A stretch of DNA of 64,000 nucleotides from Brachybacterium sacelli (GTDB lineage Bacteria > Actinomycetota > Actinomycetes > Actinomycetales > Dermabacteraceae). The notes below the pieces were generated by a model, which was not told where the DNA came from, did no database searches, and was given only the letters and a program-made list of their open reading frames with translations. Where the stretch lies: contig NZ_JAGIOD010000002.1 of assembly GCF_017876545.1 (NCBI RefSeq), positions 1,612,001 through 1,676,000 on the forward strand, read 5' to 3'. Shown here piece after piece: positions 7,922 to 15,680 of this stretch. Each line of letters opens with the position of its first letter. Within the stretch, counting starts at the first letter, position 1. A program made the position numbers and the translations under genes.

Positions 7922-8668
7922 GTGTTCCGTGCCGAATTGATCAAACTCAAACGCTCCACGACCTGGCTGATCGCTCTCGTCCTGCCCCTGCTGGCGGTGA
8001 CCACCGGGGCGATCAATGTCGCCAACAATGCCGAGACTCTCGACTCCGGGTGGGAATCACTGACCTCCCAGGCCGTGCTGTTCTATGGGCTGCTGTTCTT
8101 CTCGATGGGCATTGCAATCATTGCCGCCACCGCCTGGCGGGCCGAACACCGCGGCACCAACTGGAACCTGCTGCTGACGACCACCACCGGACCCATCACA
8201 CTCGTTGTGGCCAAGATCGCTGTGATCGCCGTGCCCGTGGCGTTCATGCAGGTCGTGCTGGTCGCTGCCACGCTGTTTTCCGGTGCGTTCATTCTGCGTT
8301 TGGATGGAGCCATCCCGTGGGAGTTCACCCTCGCCGGTCTCCTGGCTATCGTCGCCGCGTTGCCGCTGATCGCGGCCCAGTCGCTGCTGTCGATGCTGCT
8401 GAAATCCTTCGGCGCACCGATTGCGATCTGTCTCGTCGGCTGCGTCGCCGCAGTACCGGCCATCACCTCAGCCGCACTGCGCCCGCTGAGCTTCCTGGTA
8501 CCTCAGGCGATCAACACGCGCACGCTGAACCTCGGCTCGGTCGCCGTTGTGAACTCTGGTTCCCTCACTGCCGCCGACGTCCTACCGATCCTTGCCGCAG
8601 CACTTGGTCTCACGGTGATCATCGCTGCCGTCTCCGTCGCCGCTCTGCGCACCATCAAACTCCGGTAA
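7922..8668 (+). CDS. ABC-2-type permease, second of two
   Basis: 248 residues from a GTG at 7922, six bases after the preceding stop. It starts MFRAELIKLKRSTTWLIALVLP, the family's usual basic segment running into the first membrane helix, and has about six hydrophobic segments in all (including LFYGLLFFSMGIAIIAA, FMQVVLVAATLF, LGLTVIIAAVSVAAL). With the upstream ATPase and permease it completes a LanF-E-G-like set. No lantibiotic structural or modification genes are nearby, so a resistance rather than self-immunity role is more likely (inference). Confidence 0.88.
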   Translation: MFRAELIKLKRSTTWLIALVLPLLAVTTGAINVANNAETLDSGWESLTSQAVLFYGLLFFSMGIAIIAATAWRAEHRGTNWNLLLTTTTGPITLVVAKIAVIAVPVAFMQVVLVAATLFSGAFILRLDGAIPWEFTLAGLLAIVAALPLIAAQSLLSMLLKSFGAPIAICLVGCVAAVPAITSAALRPLSFLVPQAINTRTLNLGSVAVVNSGSLTAADVLPILAAALGLTVIIAAVSVAALRTIKLR

Positions 8669-8764
8669 CGCCGAACCGGCTCCAGGCGATTACGCACCAT
8701 CGCTGGATCAGTGCAGGGAAGCTGCGAGAGGCGAATCCCCGTGCAGCGGCGCAGTGAGGCCTCC

Positions 8765-9346
8765 CTATGGGTCGATCGCGGCGAGGTACGCGGCTCCCCG
8801 AGGCGCGATCTGGTAGCCGACCTGGAGGCTGCGGGTGAGGCCGAGGTTCTTGAGCTTGCGGATGTCGAGCTTGAGGCCCTCTTTGTCGCGCCCGAGTGCC
8901 TCGGCGAGGTCGCGTGCTGGTCGCCCGGGGCAGACCACGATCTGGTGCAGCGTGGCGTGCGTCCACGCGCCGTGGCTGCTGCGCTTGTCCAGGCTGGCCA
9001 GCCGCCGGCCGATCTGGTCGACTTGCTCGTGGGAGAGCGTGCTCTCGGCGCTCAGGGCGTCTCGGGGATCCGGACCGTGCCAGTGCACGGCGATCCTGTA
9101 GAGGGTCTGATCGCTGGACCCACGCAAGGAGGACAGCAACTCGGTCGGTGACCCGGCACCGGAGGCCGTCGCGTCGGCGACGCTGATCTCCGAGGGGTCG
9201 ATCGCAGTGACCGAGTCGATGGCGACCACACCGGCGACCGTCCGCAGGGTGTCGCCGGCGGCGACGTCGGGATGCTGCCAGCGCCGGAACACGAGGCTGA
9301 TTGTCCCGTCGGAGATGCCACGGGCGGCATCGTTGCTGAGGAGCAT
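8765..9346 (-). CDS. ASCH-domain protein
   Basis: 193 residues from an ATG at 9346 behind GGAGA, giving MLLSNDAARGISDGTISLVFRRWQ, the usual opening of ASCH domains (small beta-barrels related to PUA domains and thought to bind RNA). A further-upstream ATG at 9406 overlaps the GrpB stop (TAATG) but would add a 20-residue tail absent in the family. The C-terminal half (residues about 115-193) looks like a winged-helix segment (LAEALGRDKEGLKLDIRKLKNLGL). Probably cotranscribed with the upstream GrpB-family gene. The cellular role is not known. Confidence 0.75.
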   Translation of the reverse strand: MLLSNDAARGISDGTISLVFRRWQHPDVAAGDTLRTVAGVVAIDSVTAIDPSEISVADATASGAGSPTELLSSLRGSSDQTLYRIAVHWHGPDPRDALSAESTLSHEQVDQIGRRLASLDKRSSHGAWTHATLHQIVVCPGRPARDLAEALGRDKEGLKLDIRKLKNLGLTRSLQVGYQIAPRGAAYLAAIDP

Positions 9347-9405
9347 ATTTTCATTGTCTCCGACAACCGGCGTCGCATCCAGTCGTCCGGCCTCCAAGAA
9401 GGTCA

Positions 9406-9954
9406 TTACTCCTGGCCAGGGCTCGACTGATTGTCGAGGACCATGCGGACGAAGTCAGCCTTCCCCTCTGTGTACGCCTCACGGTCGGTGGCATGCTCGA
9501 TGGCCAACGTCCGTTTCAGCTCCGCGTAGCGGCGCACGAGCGCCGGGTCGGCGCGCAGCGCATCGCGGAACGCCACCTGCTCGGCCCAGCGCGGGCTGCT
9601 GGCCGGCAGCAGGTGCAGGTGCGCCGTGCGGTGGTCGTCGACCACCTGGACCAGGAAGCGACGCCACGGCCTTGCGTCGAGGTCGGCAGGGACAAGGTGC
9701 CAGCCAGCAGGGGACAGGCCTTGCGCTATGGCGTCGGCGCAGCTGAGATCGACCACGGCGGCCTGCACGTCGATGATCGGCTTGGCCGCCAGGCCGGGCA
9801 CGGCGGTCGAGCCGACGTGCTGAGTCGGGACGACCAGCCAGCGGGAGAGCACGTCATCCAGCTCCCGGCACAGCTGCGCCCCGCGTCGCTGCCATCCCTC
9901 CTCGGGCGGTCGAACACGCACCTGCTCGGTCGCCCACGTCGGCCACTCGCTCAT
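9406..9954 (-). CDS. GrpB/UPF0157 nucleotidyltransferase-fold protein
   Basis: 182 residues with the diagnostic HVGSTAVPGLAAKPIIDV at about 46-63 and, downstream, DDHRTAHLHL and the RDALRADPALVRRYAELKR helix. GrpB-family proteins have a nucleotidyltransferase fold and are small cytosolic proteins of unresolved function, often next to acetyltransferase or HIT-type genes. The TAA stop overlaps an ATG of the downstream ASCH gene, so the two are likely one transcript. Length is normal for the family and the frame is intact. Confidence 0.88.
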   Translation of the reverse strand: MSEWPTWATEQVRVRPPEEGWQRRGAQLCRELDDVLSRWLVVPTQHVGSTAVPGLAAKPIIDVQAAVVDLSCADAIAQGLSPAGWHLVPADLDARPWRRFLVQVVDDHRTAHLHLLPASSPRWAEQVAFRDALRADPALVRRYAELKRTLAIEHATDREAYTEGKADFVRMVLDNQSSPGQE

Positions 9955-10008
9955 GAGTCCATCGTCTCATTCGCCGATCCTTATTGGCAGGGTCGGTAAG
10001 ATCAGTAC

Positions 10009-10233
10009 ATGCCTCATCGGTCCGAGTGCCTGATCTGTTCGTCAGAGACACCGAGTGACGTCATCGCCGAAGGCACGCACTGCTGGGTCACCGCGCCTCA
10101 ACATGGCCCCTTGCCCGGATACGTTTGTATCGTGTTCAAGAAGCACGCTGTCGAGCCGTTCGATCTTCCGCTGGAACAGCAGGCAGCGTTCTGGTTCGAT
10201 GTCTGTGCCGATCGGGCATGTCCGTCGTCCGCA
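10009..10233 (+). pseudogene. HIT-family hydrolase, C-terminus lost
   Basis: The first 70 or so residues match the start of a HIT-family protein: CLICSS, then AEGTHCWVTAPQHGPLPGYVCIVFKKHAVEPFDL and the helix EQQAAFWFDVCADRA. After about 10220 the similarity ends. The catalytic HxHxH segment, which would follow within 40 residues, does not appear in any frame. The frame runs on to 10353 with unrelated residues over the neighbouring minus-strand gene. The gene was cut by a recombination or deletion between 10220 and 10286 and cannot be an active nucleotide hydrolase. Confidence 0.7.
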
Positions 10234-10285
10234 AGCGGATCCTCTTACGGCACAACGAGTGCAGAGATACGGGGCCTGCCGACGT

Positions 10286-10726
10286 TTAATCGGCGCGATC
10301 AGAACTTGTGCGCGTGGCTCGGGCGCTCCGCTTCACCCGGGGGACGACCTTGACCATCAGGACGTGCCCTATAGTAGCGGCCAGCAGCATCCAACTCAGG
10401 CCTCCGTGCCAGGCCCTATCCGCGGGGACGCCCAGACCTCGGGCGACTCCGCTGACCACAGTCCCCAGAGCGAGCAAGAGGACTACCGCAGCCAGGACGG
10501 TGCTCATCCTGCGCCAGATATCGCGCCGGGCTCTGATCGTCGGCCGTCTTCGCAGGGGACGGTTTCGAGTGGCCAGGTGCCAGATCGTGGCCCCAGCCCA
10601 GCAACCTCCCATCACCAGGTGCAGCGCAGATAAGCCGACAACCAGTACCGACGCGAGCAGTAACCCAGCGACCGGCAGCTCGGCCCACCACCACGAACTC
10701 GCTCGGCTCCTTACCTTCGGTGCCAT
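10286..10726 (-). CDS. Small membrane protein, cytochrome b561-like (DUF4405-like)
   Basis: 146 residues from an ATG at 10726, two bases after the stop of the upstream gene. Four hydrophobic stretches are seen: LPVAGLLLASVLVVGLSALHLVMGG, CWAGATIWHLA, STVLAAVVLLLALGTVVSGVA and GGLSWMLLAATIGHVLMV. Histidines at HLVMGG, IWHL, WHGG and GHVL sit where b-type haem ligands lie in DUF4405/cytochrome b561-like proteins. A haem role is inferred, not certain. The C-terminus is basic. Cotranscribed with 10729-11250 and divergent from a MerR regulator, so probably part of its regulon. Confidence 0.6.
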   Translation of the reverse strand: MAPKVRSRASSWWWAELPVAGLLLASVLVVGLSALHLVMGGCWAGATIWHLATRNRPLRRRPTIRARRDIWRRMSTVLAAVVLLLALGTVVSGVARGLGVPADRAWHGGLSWMLLAATIGHVLMVKVVPRVKRSARATRTSSDRAD

Positions 10727-10728
10727 GA

Positions 10729-11250
10729 CTAGCTCTCGCGGCTGCTCTGCCAGGCGAGGGCGAGGAAGGCGACCAGGTGGCACATAAACCGGCCCAGATG
10801 ACCGAATTCCCACCGGTCTCGCAGAGCGATGACATCGAGAGGCACCTCATCGCCGTACCGCAGCGTCGCCCTGTTGGTCTCAGCAACCAGGCTGAAGAAC
10901 AGCACCGGGTTCGCCAGAAGTAGTGCGCAGCTGCTGGTCAACGATTGACGCCGGGAATCGGGGTCCATCACCGCCAGTGCCGGAACAGCCAGCAATGCGA
11001 TGCCTTCGGCGTGGCCGGCCCGACCGAACCAGGGCCGATACAGCGTCCGCGACAAGTTCCACCACTGTGCTGTTTCCATCCGCCGCTTGGCCGGCAGCTC
11101 CAGGGCGTGAGCCATCGACAGCCCGAGCGTCACCGCGGAGGACACCAGCGCCACCGTACGAAGAGCCGGCCGGTGGCGGGCCACCAGGGGTGCAACGACT
11201 GGCGATACGACGACCAGTGTGGACAAGAGTGCGCGTGTTACAGGTTTCAT
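10729..11250 (-). CDS. Hypothetical membrane protein of the MerR-linked operon
   Basis: 173 residues from an ATG at 11250. The N-terminal third has two hydrophobic stretches (ALLSTLVVVSPVVAPLVA and LRTVALVSSAVTLGLSMAHAL), and two more follow (HAEGIALLAVPALAVM, TSSCALLLANPVLFFSLVAE). WNLSRTLYRPWFG between them recalls DUF1772/anthrone-oxygenase-like membrane proteins, but this is weak. It is the first gene after the bidirectional promoter shared with the MerR gene at 11298. Function is not recognised. Confidence 0.65.
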   Translation of the reverse strand: MKPVTRALLSTLVVVSPVVAPLVARHRPALRTVALVSSAVTLGLSMAHALELPAKRRMETAQWWNLSRTLYRPWFGRAGHAEGIALLAVPALAVMDPDSRRQSLTSSCALLLANPVLFFSLVAETNRATLRYGDEVPLDVIALRDRWEFGHLGRFMCHLVAFLALAWQSSRES

Positions 11251-11268
11251 GTGGTCCAGCCTGGACGG

Positions 11269-11282
11269 TGAACCCGGGTTCA
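11269..11282. promoter_or_regulatory. Perfect palindrome in the merR/membrane-operon intergenic region
   Basis: TGAACCCGGGTTCA is a perfect 14-base inverted repeat, centred in the 47 bases between the divergent starts at 11250 and 11298. MerR-type regulators bind such palindromes inside elongated promoter spacers. The placement makes it the likely operator for both directions. Confidence 0.55.
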
Positions 11283-11297
11283 GGGCAAGGTGGGTGC

Positions 11298-11723
11298 ATG
11301 CAGTTTTCCACTGGTGAAGCCGCCGCCCGGGCCGGCGTCGCATCCTCGGCACTGCGGTACTGGGAAAGGCAGGGCCTGGTAGCGCCAGCGCGGCACGGTG
11401 GGCAGCGGCGCTACGGCCGAGCCGAGATGCGGCGTATCGCTCTGTTGAAGCTGGCTGGAACACTCGGCTTCCGGCTGACGGCGGCCGCGACCGTCCTCGA
11501 CGCGTCACCTCGGCAACGCCGCCACGCTGCCGAGGAAGAGATTCAACGACTCGACCACCTCATCGAAAACGCCCGCGGCGCGCGAGAACTCCTGGCATCG
11601 GCACGAGACTGCCCCGAGAGCCACCAGGCCTCAGCGTGCCCGTCCATGCAAGGCGCACTCGACCTGCTCCTCGACGGGGTCGATCCCACGATCCTGCGCG
11701 ACCTCGACCAACCCGGGCGGTGA
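11298..11723 (+). CDS. MerR-family transcriptional regulator
   Basis: 141 residues. The N-terminal winged helix is FSTGEAAARAGVASSALRYWERQGLVAPARHGGQRRYG, the typical MerR DNA-binding segment. A coiled helix follows (EEEIQRLDHLIENARGARELL), and the C-terminus carries CPESHQASACP. This recalls the SoxR-like group, but the four-cysteine iron-sulphur cluster motif is not present, only two cysteines. The ATG at 11298 is chosen because the conserved first helix begins three residues later. It probably controls the divergent two-gene membrane operon through the palindrome at 11269. Confidence 0.9.
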   Translation: MQFSTGEAAARAGVASSALRYWERQGLVAPARHGGQRRYGRAEMRRIALLKLAGTLGFRLTAAATVLDASPRQRRHAAEEEIQRLDHLIENARGARELLASARDCPESHQASACPSMQGALDLLLDGVDPTILRDLDQPGR

Positions 11724-11839
11724 CCGTCGGGCGATGCCGCCCGCGTTCACAGGTCCCATCGTGCCCTGACCGCCCCCGTGAGCGAAACCGCACCTCTGCT
11801 CAACCATCGGGGCCACCGCCTTGCGCACGTCCCGCTCCT

Positions 11840-12271
11840 CTATGGCGCAGTGAAACGGGCGACGTATCGGCGCTGCCACGGAGTCTCGACCGCCCGTGGG
11901 TCGTAGTATTTGCGAACGTACGTTACGGCTTCACGAGCGGGCACGCCGTCGAGCACCGCCAGGCAGGCGAGTGCGGTGCCGGTCCGACCGCAGCCGCCAC
12001 CGCAGGCGACTTCCACGCGCTCTGCGCGAGCACGATGCCACGCTTCGTGCAGTGCGTTTTGGGCGTCGCCGCGGTCGACGGGCAACCGAAAGTCCGGCCA
12101 TCGGACCCACCGCACTTCCCATGGCACGGGCTGCGGCTGCTGGTTGAGCAGGTAGAGCCCGAAGTCCGGGACACTGTCATCGGGCCTCAGGTGTCGCAGG
12201 CTGCGCCCACGGACGAGCCGACCTGAGGGAAGGACAAGGACTCCAGACTCCGAGGCGTTCCACCCATTCAC
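11840..12271 (-). CDS. Small protein-tyrosine-phosphatase-fold protein
   Basis: 143 residues from a GTG at 12271 (MNGWNASESGVLVLPSGRLVRG). The P-loop ACGGGCGRTGTA at about residues 103-114 is the CX5R signature of cysteine-based phosphatases, and the WPDFRLP segment before it is where the general acid lies. Many actinobacteria encode this short form next to unrelated genes; substrates are unknown. Cytosolic, no signal peptide. The start has only a weak ribosome-binding site, so a few residues either way are possible. Confidence 0.78.
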   Translation of the reverse strand: MNGWNASESGVLVLPSGRLVRGRSLRHLRPDDSVPDFGLYLLNQQPQPVPWEVRWVRWPDFRLPVDRGDAQNALHEAWHRARAERVEVACGGGCGRTGTALACLAVLDGVPAREAVTYVRKYYDPRAVETPWQRRYVARFTAP

Positions 12272-12347
12272 GATCGCCAGACTACCGGTGACGGCGCGAG
12301 ACGCCTGTGCCAGTAGACGATTCGGTTGCGGAATAAACCCAGGAACG

Positions 12348-12364
12348 CCACGCTCCGAGCGTGG
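12348..12364 (-). terminator. Short hairpin between lysR and the phosphatase gene
   Basis: CCACGCT and AGCGTGG form a 7-bp stem with a 3-base loop, just past the LysR stop. No T-run follows, so termination is only possible, not shown. Confidence 0.35.
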
Positions 12365-12390
12365 AGGGTGCGCTGAGCACGGCTGAAGTG

Positions 12391-13341
12391 TCAGCAGACG
12401 CCGGGTCGTTCCTGACTTGTCTCCTCGACATGCGGGGCTTCGGAGCCCGTGACGGCGTCGCACAGGGCAGTGATCGCTGCGGCGATGCGGGGGTTGTCGC
12501 GCGAGCCGCGGCGTAGTGCGAGCAGAATCCTGCGTCGGGGTATCTGGCTGCCGGCGAGAGGGATCTGGACCACCTTCGGGTGGGAGACGGACATGGCGAT
12601 CCGGGGGACGGCGGAGATGCCGAGGCCGGCGGCGACCATGGCGGTGGTGGCGGTGAGTTCCTGGGCGTAGTGGGCCACGCGCGGGGCGTAGCCGATGGCG
12701 CGGGTCGCGGCCAGCAGTTCGATGTAGGCGTCTTGATGCGCGTGGCCGGAGATCCATTCCTCGTCTGCCGCGTCGTCCAGGCTGATCTGGTCGCTGTGGG
12801 CGAACCGGTGGTCTTCGGGCACGAGCAGGTCGATCGGGTCGTCGAGCAGGCTGATCACCTCGATGTGGCTGTCGGTGACGTGGCTGGTGGACTCGCCGGC
12901 CACGAACAGCCCGAGATCGATGGTGCCGGATTCCAGCGCGGTCAGGGTCTCGCGGGAGAAGATCTCCTTGATGACCGGCTGCAGCAGGCGGTGGCGTGCT
13001 CTCAACCGCACAACAGCGGGGGTCAGCAGCGAGGAGATCGCAGTGGGAAACCCGCCGAGGACCACCGGGCCGCAGAGCTGCCGGGCAGCGGCGGTGGTGT
13101 CGCTCAGCGCGGTCTCCCACTGCGCATTGAGTGCGCGGGCGTGGGTGACCAGGCGCTGCCCGGCCGGGGTCAGCCGGACACGGCGGCCGTGACGTTCGAG
13201 CAGATCGACGTCCAGCTCGGTCGCGAGTTCCTTGAGCTGCTTGGAGACACCCGAGGGGCTGCGGTAGAGCGCTTCGGCGGCTGCGGTGACGGTGCCGTAC
13301 TCGCACACGGCGATCAGCAGGTTGAGCCGCGTATCTATCAT
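12391..13341 (-). CDS. LysR-type regulator of the divergent MFS gene
   Basis: 316 residues from an ATG at 13341 (MIDTRLNLLIAVCEYGTVTAAAEALYRSPSGVSKQLKELA), the family's N-terminal helix-turn-helix. The remaining 230 residues form the two-lobed effector domain, with VAAGLGISAVPRIA near the end. It shares its opening and closing segments with the LysR at 17619, so the two are paralogues. Divergent from the MFS exporter at 13448, the usual arrangement for LysR control; 13342-13447 is the shared regulatory region. The inducer is unknown. Confidence 0.92.
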   Translation of the reverse strand: MIDTRLNLLIAVCEYGTVTAAAEALYRSPSGVSKQLKELATELDVDLLERHGRRVRLTPAGQRLVTHARALNAQWETALSDTTAAARQLCGPVVLGGFPTAISSLLTPAVVRLRARHRLLQPVIKEIFSRETLTALESGTIDLGLFVAGESTSHVTDSHIEVISLLDDPIDLLVPEDHRFAHSDQISLDDAADEEWISGHAHQDAYIELLAATRAIGYAPRVAHYAQELTATTAMVAAGLGISAVPRIAMSVSHPKVVQIPLAGSQIPRRRILLALRRGSRDNPRIAAAITALCDAVTGSEAPHVEETSQERPGVC

Positions 13342-13447
13342 GCACTCATGGTGCACGATTCCGGTGAAAAACGGAACCTAGACGTCGGTGATCGGTGGTC
13401 TCCAGACTGGAGATATCCCTGATCCCGACCTCTGGATGGCACTGACA

Positions 13448-14875
13448 ATGAAGGATGCGAGACGACCCACGCTGAACCGGACCCTTCTGGGTGTGCTGGC
13501 CGTGTTCGGCACCGTGATGCTGGTCGGTGGCACGGACATGACCAAGGTGACCGTGGCCCTGCCGACGCTGAATGAGGCGCTGTCCCTGGGGTCCGTGCAG
13601 TCGCTGTGGGTCGCCGATATCTACGCACTGGCCGCGGGGGTGGTGCTGGTTCCGGCCGCAGTGGTCGCCGACCGCTACGGTCGCAAACGCCTCTACCTGC
13701 TCGGCCTGGGTGTGGCGATCGTCAGCGCTATTCTCGCAGGGCTCGCGCCGACCGGGGCGGTGCTGATCGCCGCGCGGGTCGGGCAGGGCATCGGCTCGGC
13801 ACTGCTGATCGCCGGCACCGTCGCCATCATCCGCGTGACCTTTCCCGGGCTTCAGCTTCGGGCGCTGGCCTACGGCGTCTGGACCGCGGGCTTCAGCACC
13901 GGCTCTGCGCTGGGGCCTCTGCTCGGCGGAGGGCTCGTGGACTTCGCGCAGTGGCAGTGGGTGTTCTGGATCAACGTGCCGATCCTGCTGGTCTGCCTCA
14001 TCGCCGCCTGGATGATCCTGCCGGAGTCGACGAACCCGGACCCTCCGAGCCTGGACGCGCTCAGCGCGGGCCTGTCTGCCGCGGCAGTCGGCCTGCTCAT
14101 CGCCGGATTGAAAGCACTCACTCAGCCCGGCGTGCCCTCGTGGCTGACCTGGGTGGCGGCCGGTGTGGGTACCGTGGCCGCGGTGCTGTTCGTCATCCGG
14201 CAGCTGCGCCTGCCGCGGCCCTTCCTCGATGTGCGCCTGTTCGCCGATCGTCTGCTGGCCGTCTCGGCTGTGGTGATCGCGGTGACCCTGGGCGTGTTCA
14301 ATGGGACGCTGTATCTGCTGACCCTGCGCTACCAGGTCGTCGACGGGCTCTCGGCCGTCGACGCCGGGATCGCACTCATCCCGCTGGCCGCCGCGATGGC
14401 AGTCGGGGGACTGCTCGGGCCTCTGCTGCAGCGGCGGTTGACTCAGAAGCACGTCATCGTCGGCGGGCTGGCCCTGACTGCTGTCGGGTCTCTCGTGCTG
14501 GCCAGCCCGTCTGGAACAGGCCACCTGGCGGGTATGATCACGCTCGGGTTCGGCTCCGGGATCGTCATGGCTATCGGTGCCAACGCCGTGATGAGCACCG
14601 CCGCGGAGGACCGCACCGCCGATGCCGGAGCGATCCAGGAGAGCGCCTTCGCCCTCGGCTCAGGGACCGGCATCGCCGTCCTCGGAGTCGCAGCCATCCA
14701 TCTCGGCACCTCCATCGGTGGCAGTCCCTCCGTGGAGGCCGTCTACGGACCCGGAACCGAGACTACCCTGGGCCTGACCGCGTTCTTCTACGCGCTCTTC
14801 ACCATCGCAGCCAGCCTCATCATCCTCAGCACCACCAGACGTCAGCACAGCAGGACACATTTGAGAGCCCTATAG
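13448..14875 (+). CDS. MFS drug-efflux transporter, DHA2 (14-TM) type
   Basis: 475 residues from an ATG at 13448 behind GGATGG; an ATG at 13436 is also possible. The motif-A-like loop VADRYGRKRLYLLG is at about 70-83, and motif C-like GFSTGSALGPLLGGGLVD follows at about 145-162. About 14 membrane segments and an FWINVPI turn match the EmrB/QacA group, which export hydrophobic compounds and cationic dyes using the proton gradient. It lies head to head with a LysR regulator. A 14-TM antiporter is well supported; the substrate is not predictable. Confidence 0.9.
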   Translation: MKDARRPTLNRTLLGVLAVFGTVMLVGGTDMTKVTVALPTLNEALSLGSVQSLWVADIYALAAGVVLVPAAVVADRYGRKRLYLLGLGVAIVSAILAGLAPTGAVLIAARVGQGIGSALLIAGTVAIIRVTFPGLQLRALAYGVWTAGFSTGSALGPLLGGGLVDFAQWQWVFWINVPILLVCLIAAWMILPESTNPDPPSLDALSAGLSAAAVGLLIAGLKALTQPGVPSWLTWVAAGVGTVAAVLFVIRQLRLPRPFLDVRLFADRLLAVSAVVIAVTLGVFNGTLYLLTLRYQVVDGLSAVDAGIALIPLAAAMAVGGLLGPLLQRRLTQKHVIVGGLALTAVGSLVLASPSGTGHLAGMITLGFGSGIVMAIGANAVMSTAAEDRTADAGAIQESAFALGSGTGIAVLGVAAIHLGTSIGGSPSVEAVYGPGTETTLGLTAFFYALFTIAASLIILSTTRRQHSRTHLRAL

Positions 14876-15018
14876 CAGCAAAGCATGATCGCGGTGTCGA
14901 CGCACGCTCGAGAACCCCTCGAGGCTCAACTCGGGAGCGCGCCCATGCGGACACCATAAGGAGTTCACTCAGAGCTACGTTGCGTATCGTTGACAACAAT
15001 TTTCAGGGGGAGAGAACC

Positions 15019-15549
15019 ATGAAAATCATCGCCGAAGAAGCGAACTTCGACGCGGAGGCTGCAGACGCAGAGTCGCTCTTGGAGGAAGTGCTCGCGCTGC
15101 CCTTGTTCGCGCACCTGGCGACCGCATCGAAGGAGGGACCTCGTGATTCGCCTCTGTGGTTCCTTTGGGAAGCCGGATCGATCTGGACCCTCGGCAACTA
15201 CGACGGTGACTCGTTCCCACGTCGGGTCGAAGCCGATGGACGCTGCGCAGTCGGCATCGTCGACTTCGACGTCGCTACCGGCCGGGTTCTGCATGTCGGG
15301 TTCCGAGGACACGCAGTCCTCACCCCGCAGGAACCAGGCCGCGTTCGCCGGCTCCTGCGTCGCTACCTCGGTCCCGACGAATCCGGCTGGGATTCGCGCT
15401 TCACCGGAATCCTCGGCGACGAGAGCTGGGTTCTCCTGCGGTTCGATCCCGTCACCGCTGTCGTTCGAGACCAGTCCTACCAACTCGGCGCACCACAACC
15501 GAGAGGAACCGGGCCGGAGGTTGCGACAGGCCGACCCGTGCCCCGGTAG
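15019..15549 (+). CDS. Pyridoxamine-5'-phosphate-oxidase-like flavin protein
   Basis: 176 residues from an ATG at 15019 with GGGGGAGAG just upstream. The sequence FAHLATASKEGPRDSPLWFLWEAGSIW at about 30-56 is the first beta-hairpin of the PNPOx-like split-barrel fold, which binds FMN or F420. Family members catalyse small redox reactions or act as general stress proteins. It is a single-gene unit between the MFS gene and the converging arginase-like gene. 14876-15018 contains only its promoter region. Confidence 0.75.
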   Translation: MKIIAEEANFDAEAADAESLLEEVLALPLFAHLATASKEGPRDSPLWFLWEAGSIWTLGNYDGDSFPRRVEADGRCAVGIVDFDVATGRVLHVGFRGHAVLTPQEPGRVRRLLRRYLGPDESGWDSRFTGILGDESWVLLRFDPVTAVVRDQSYQLGAPQPRGTGPEVATGRPVPR

Positions 15550-15680
15550 GAGGGTGAGGCGATCGCGGCCCTCCGCGATTGACTCGCAGGATGTTCCTTC
15601 GCCAGTTGCGCCCCTTGACGGTTGACCCCTCAACGGACCTGTCTTGTGTGCATGCTAATGCGTGATTCTCCAGAGCGTGG

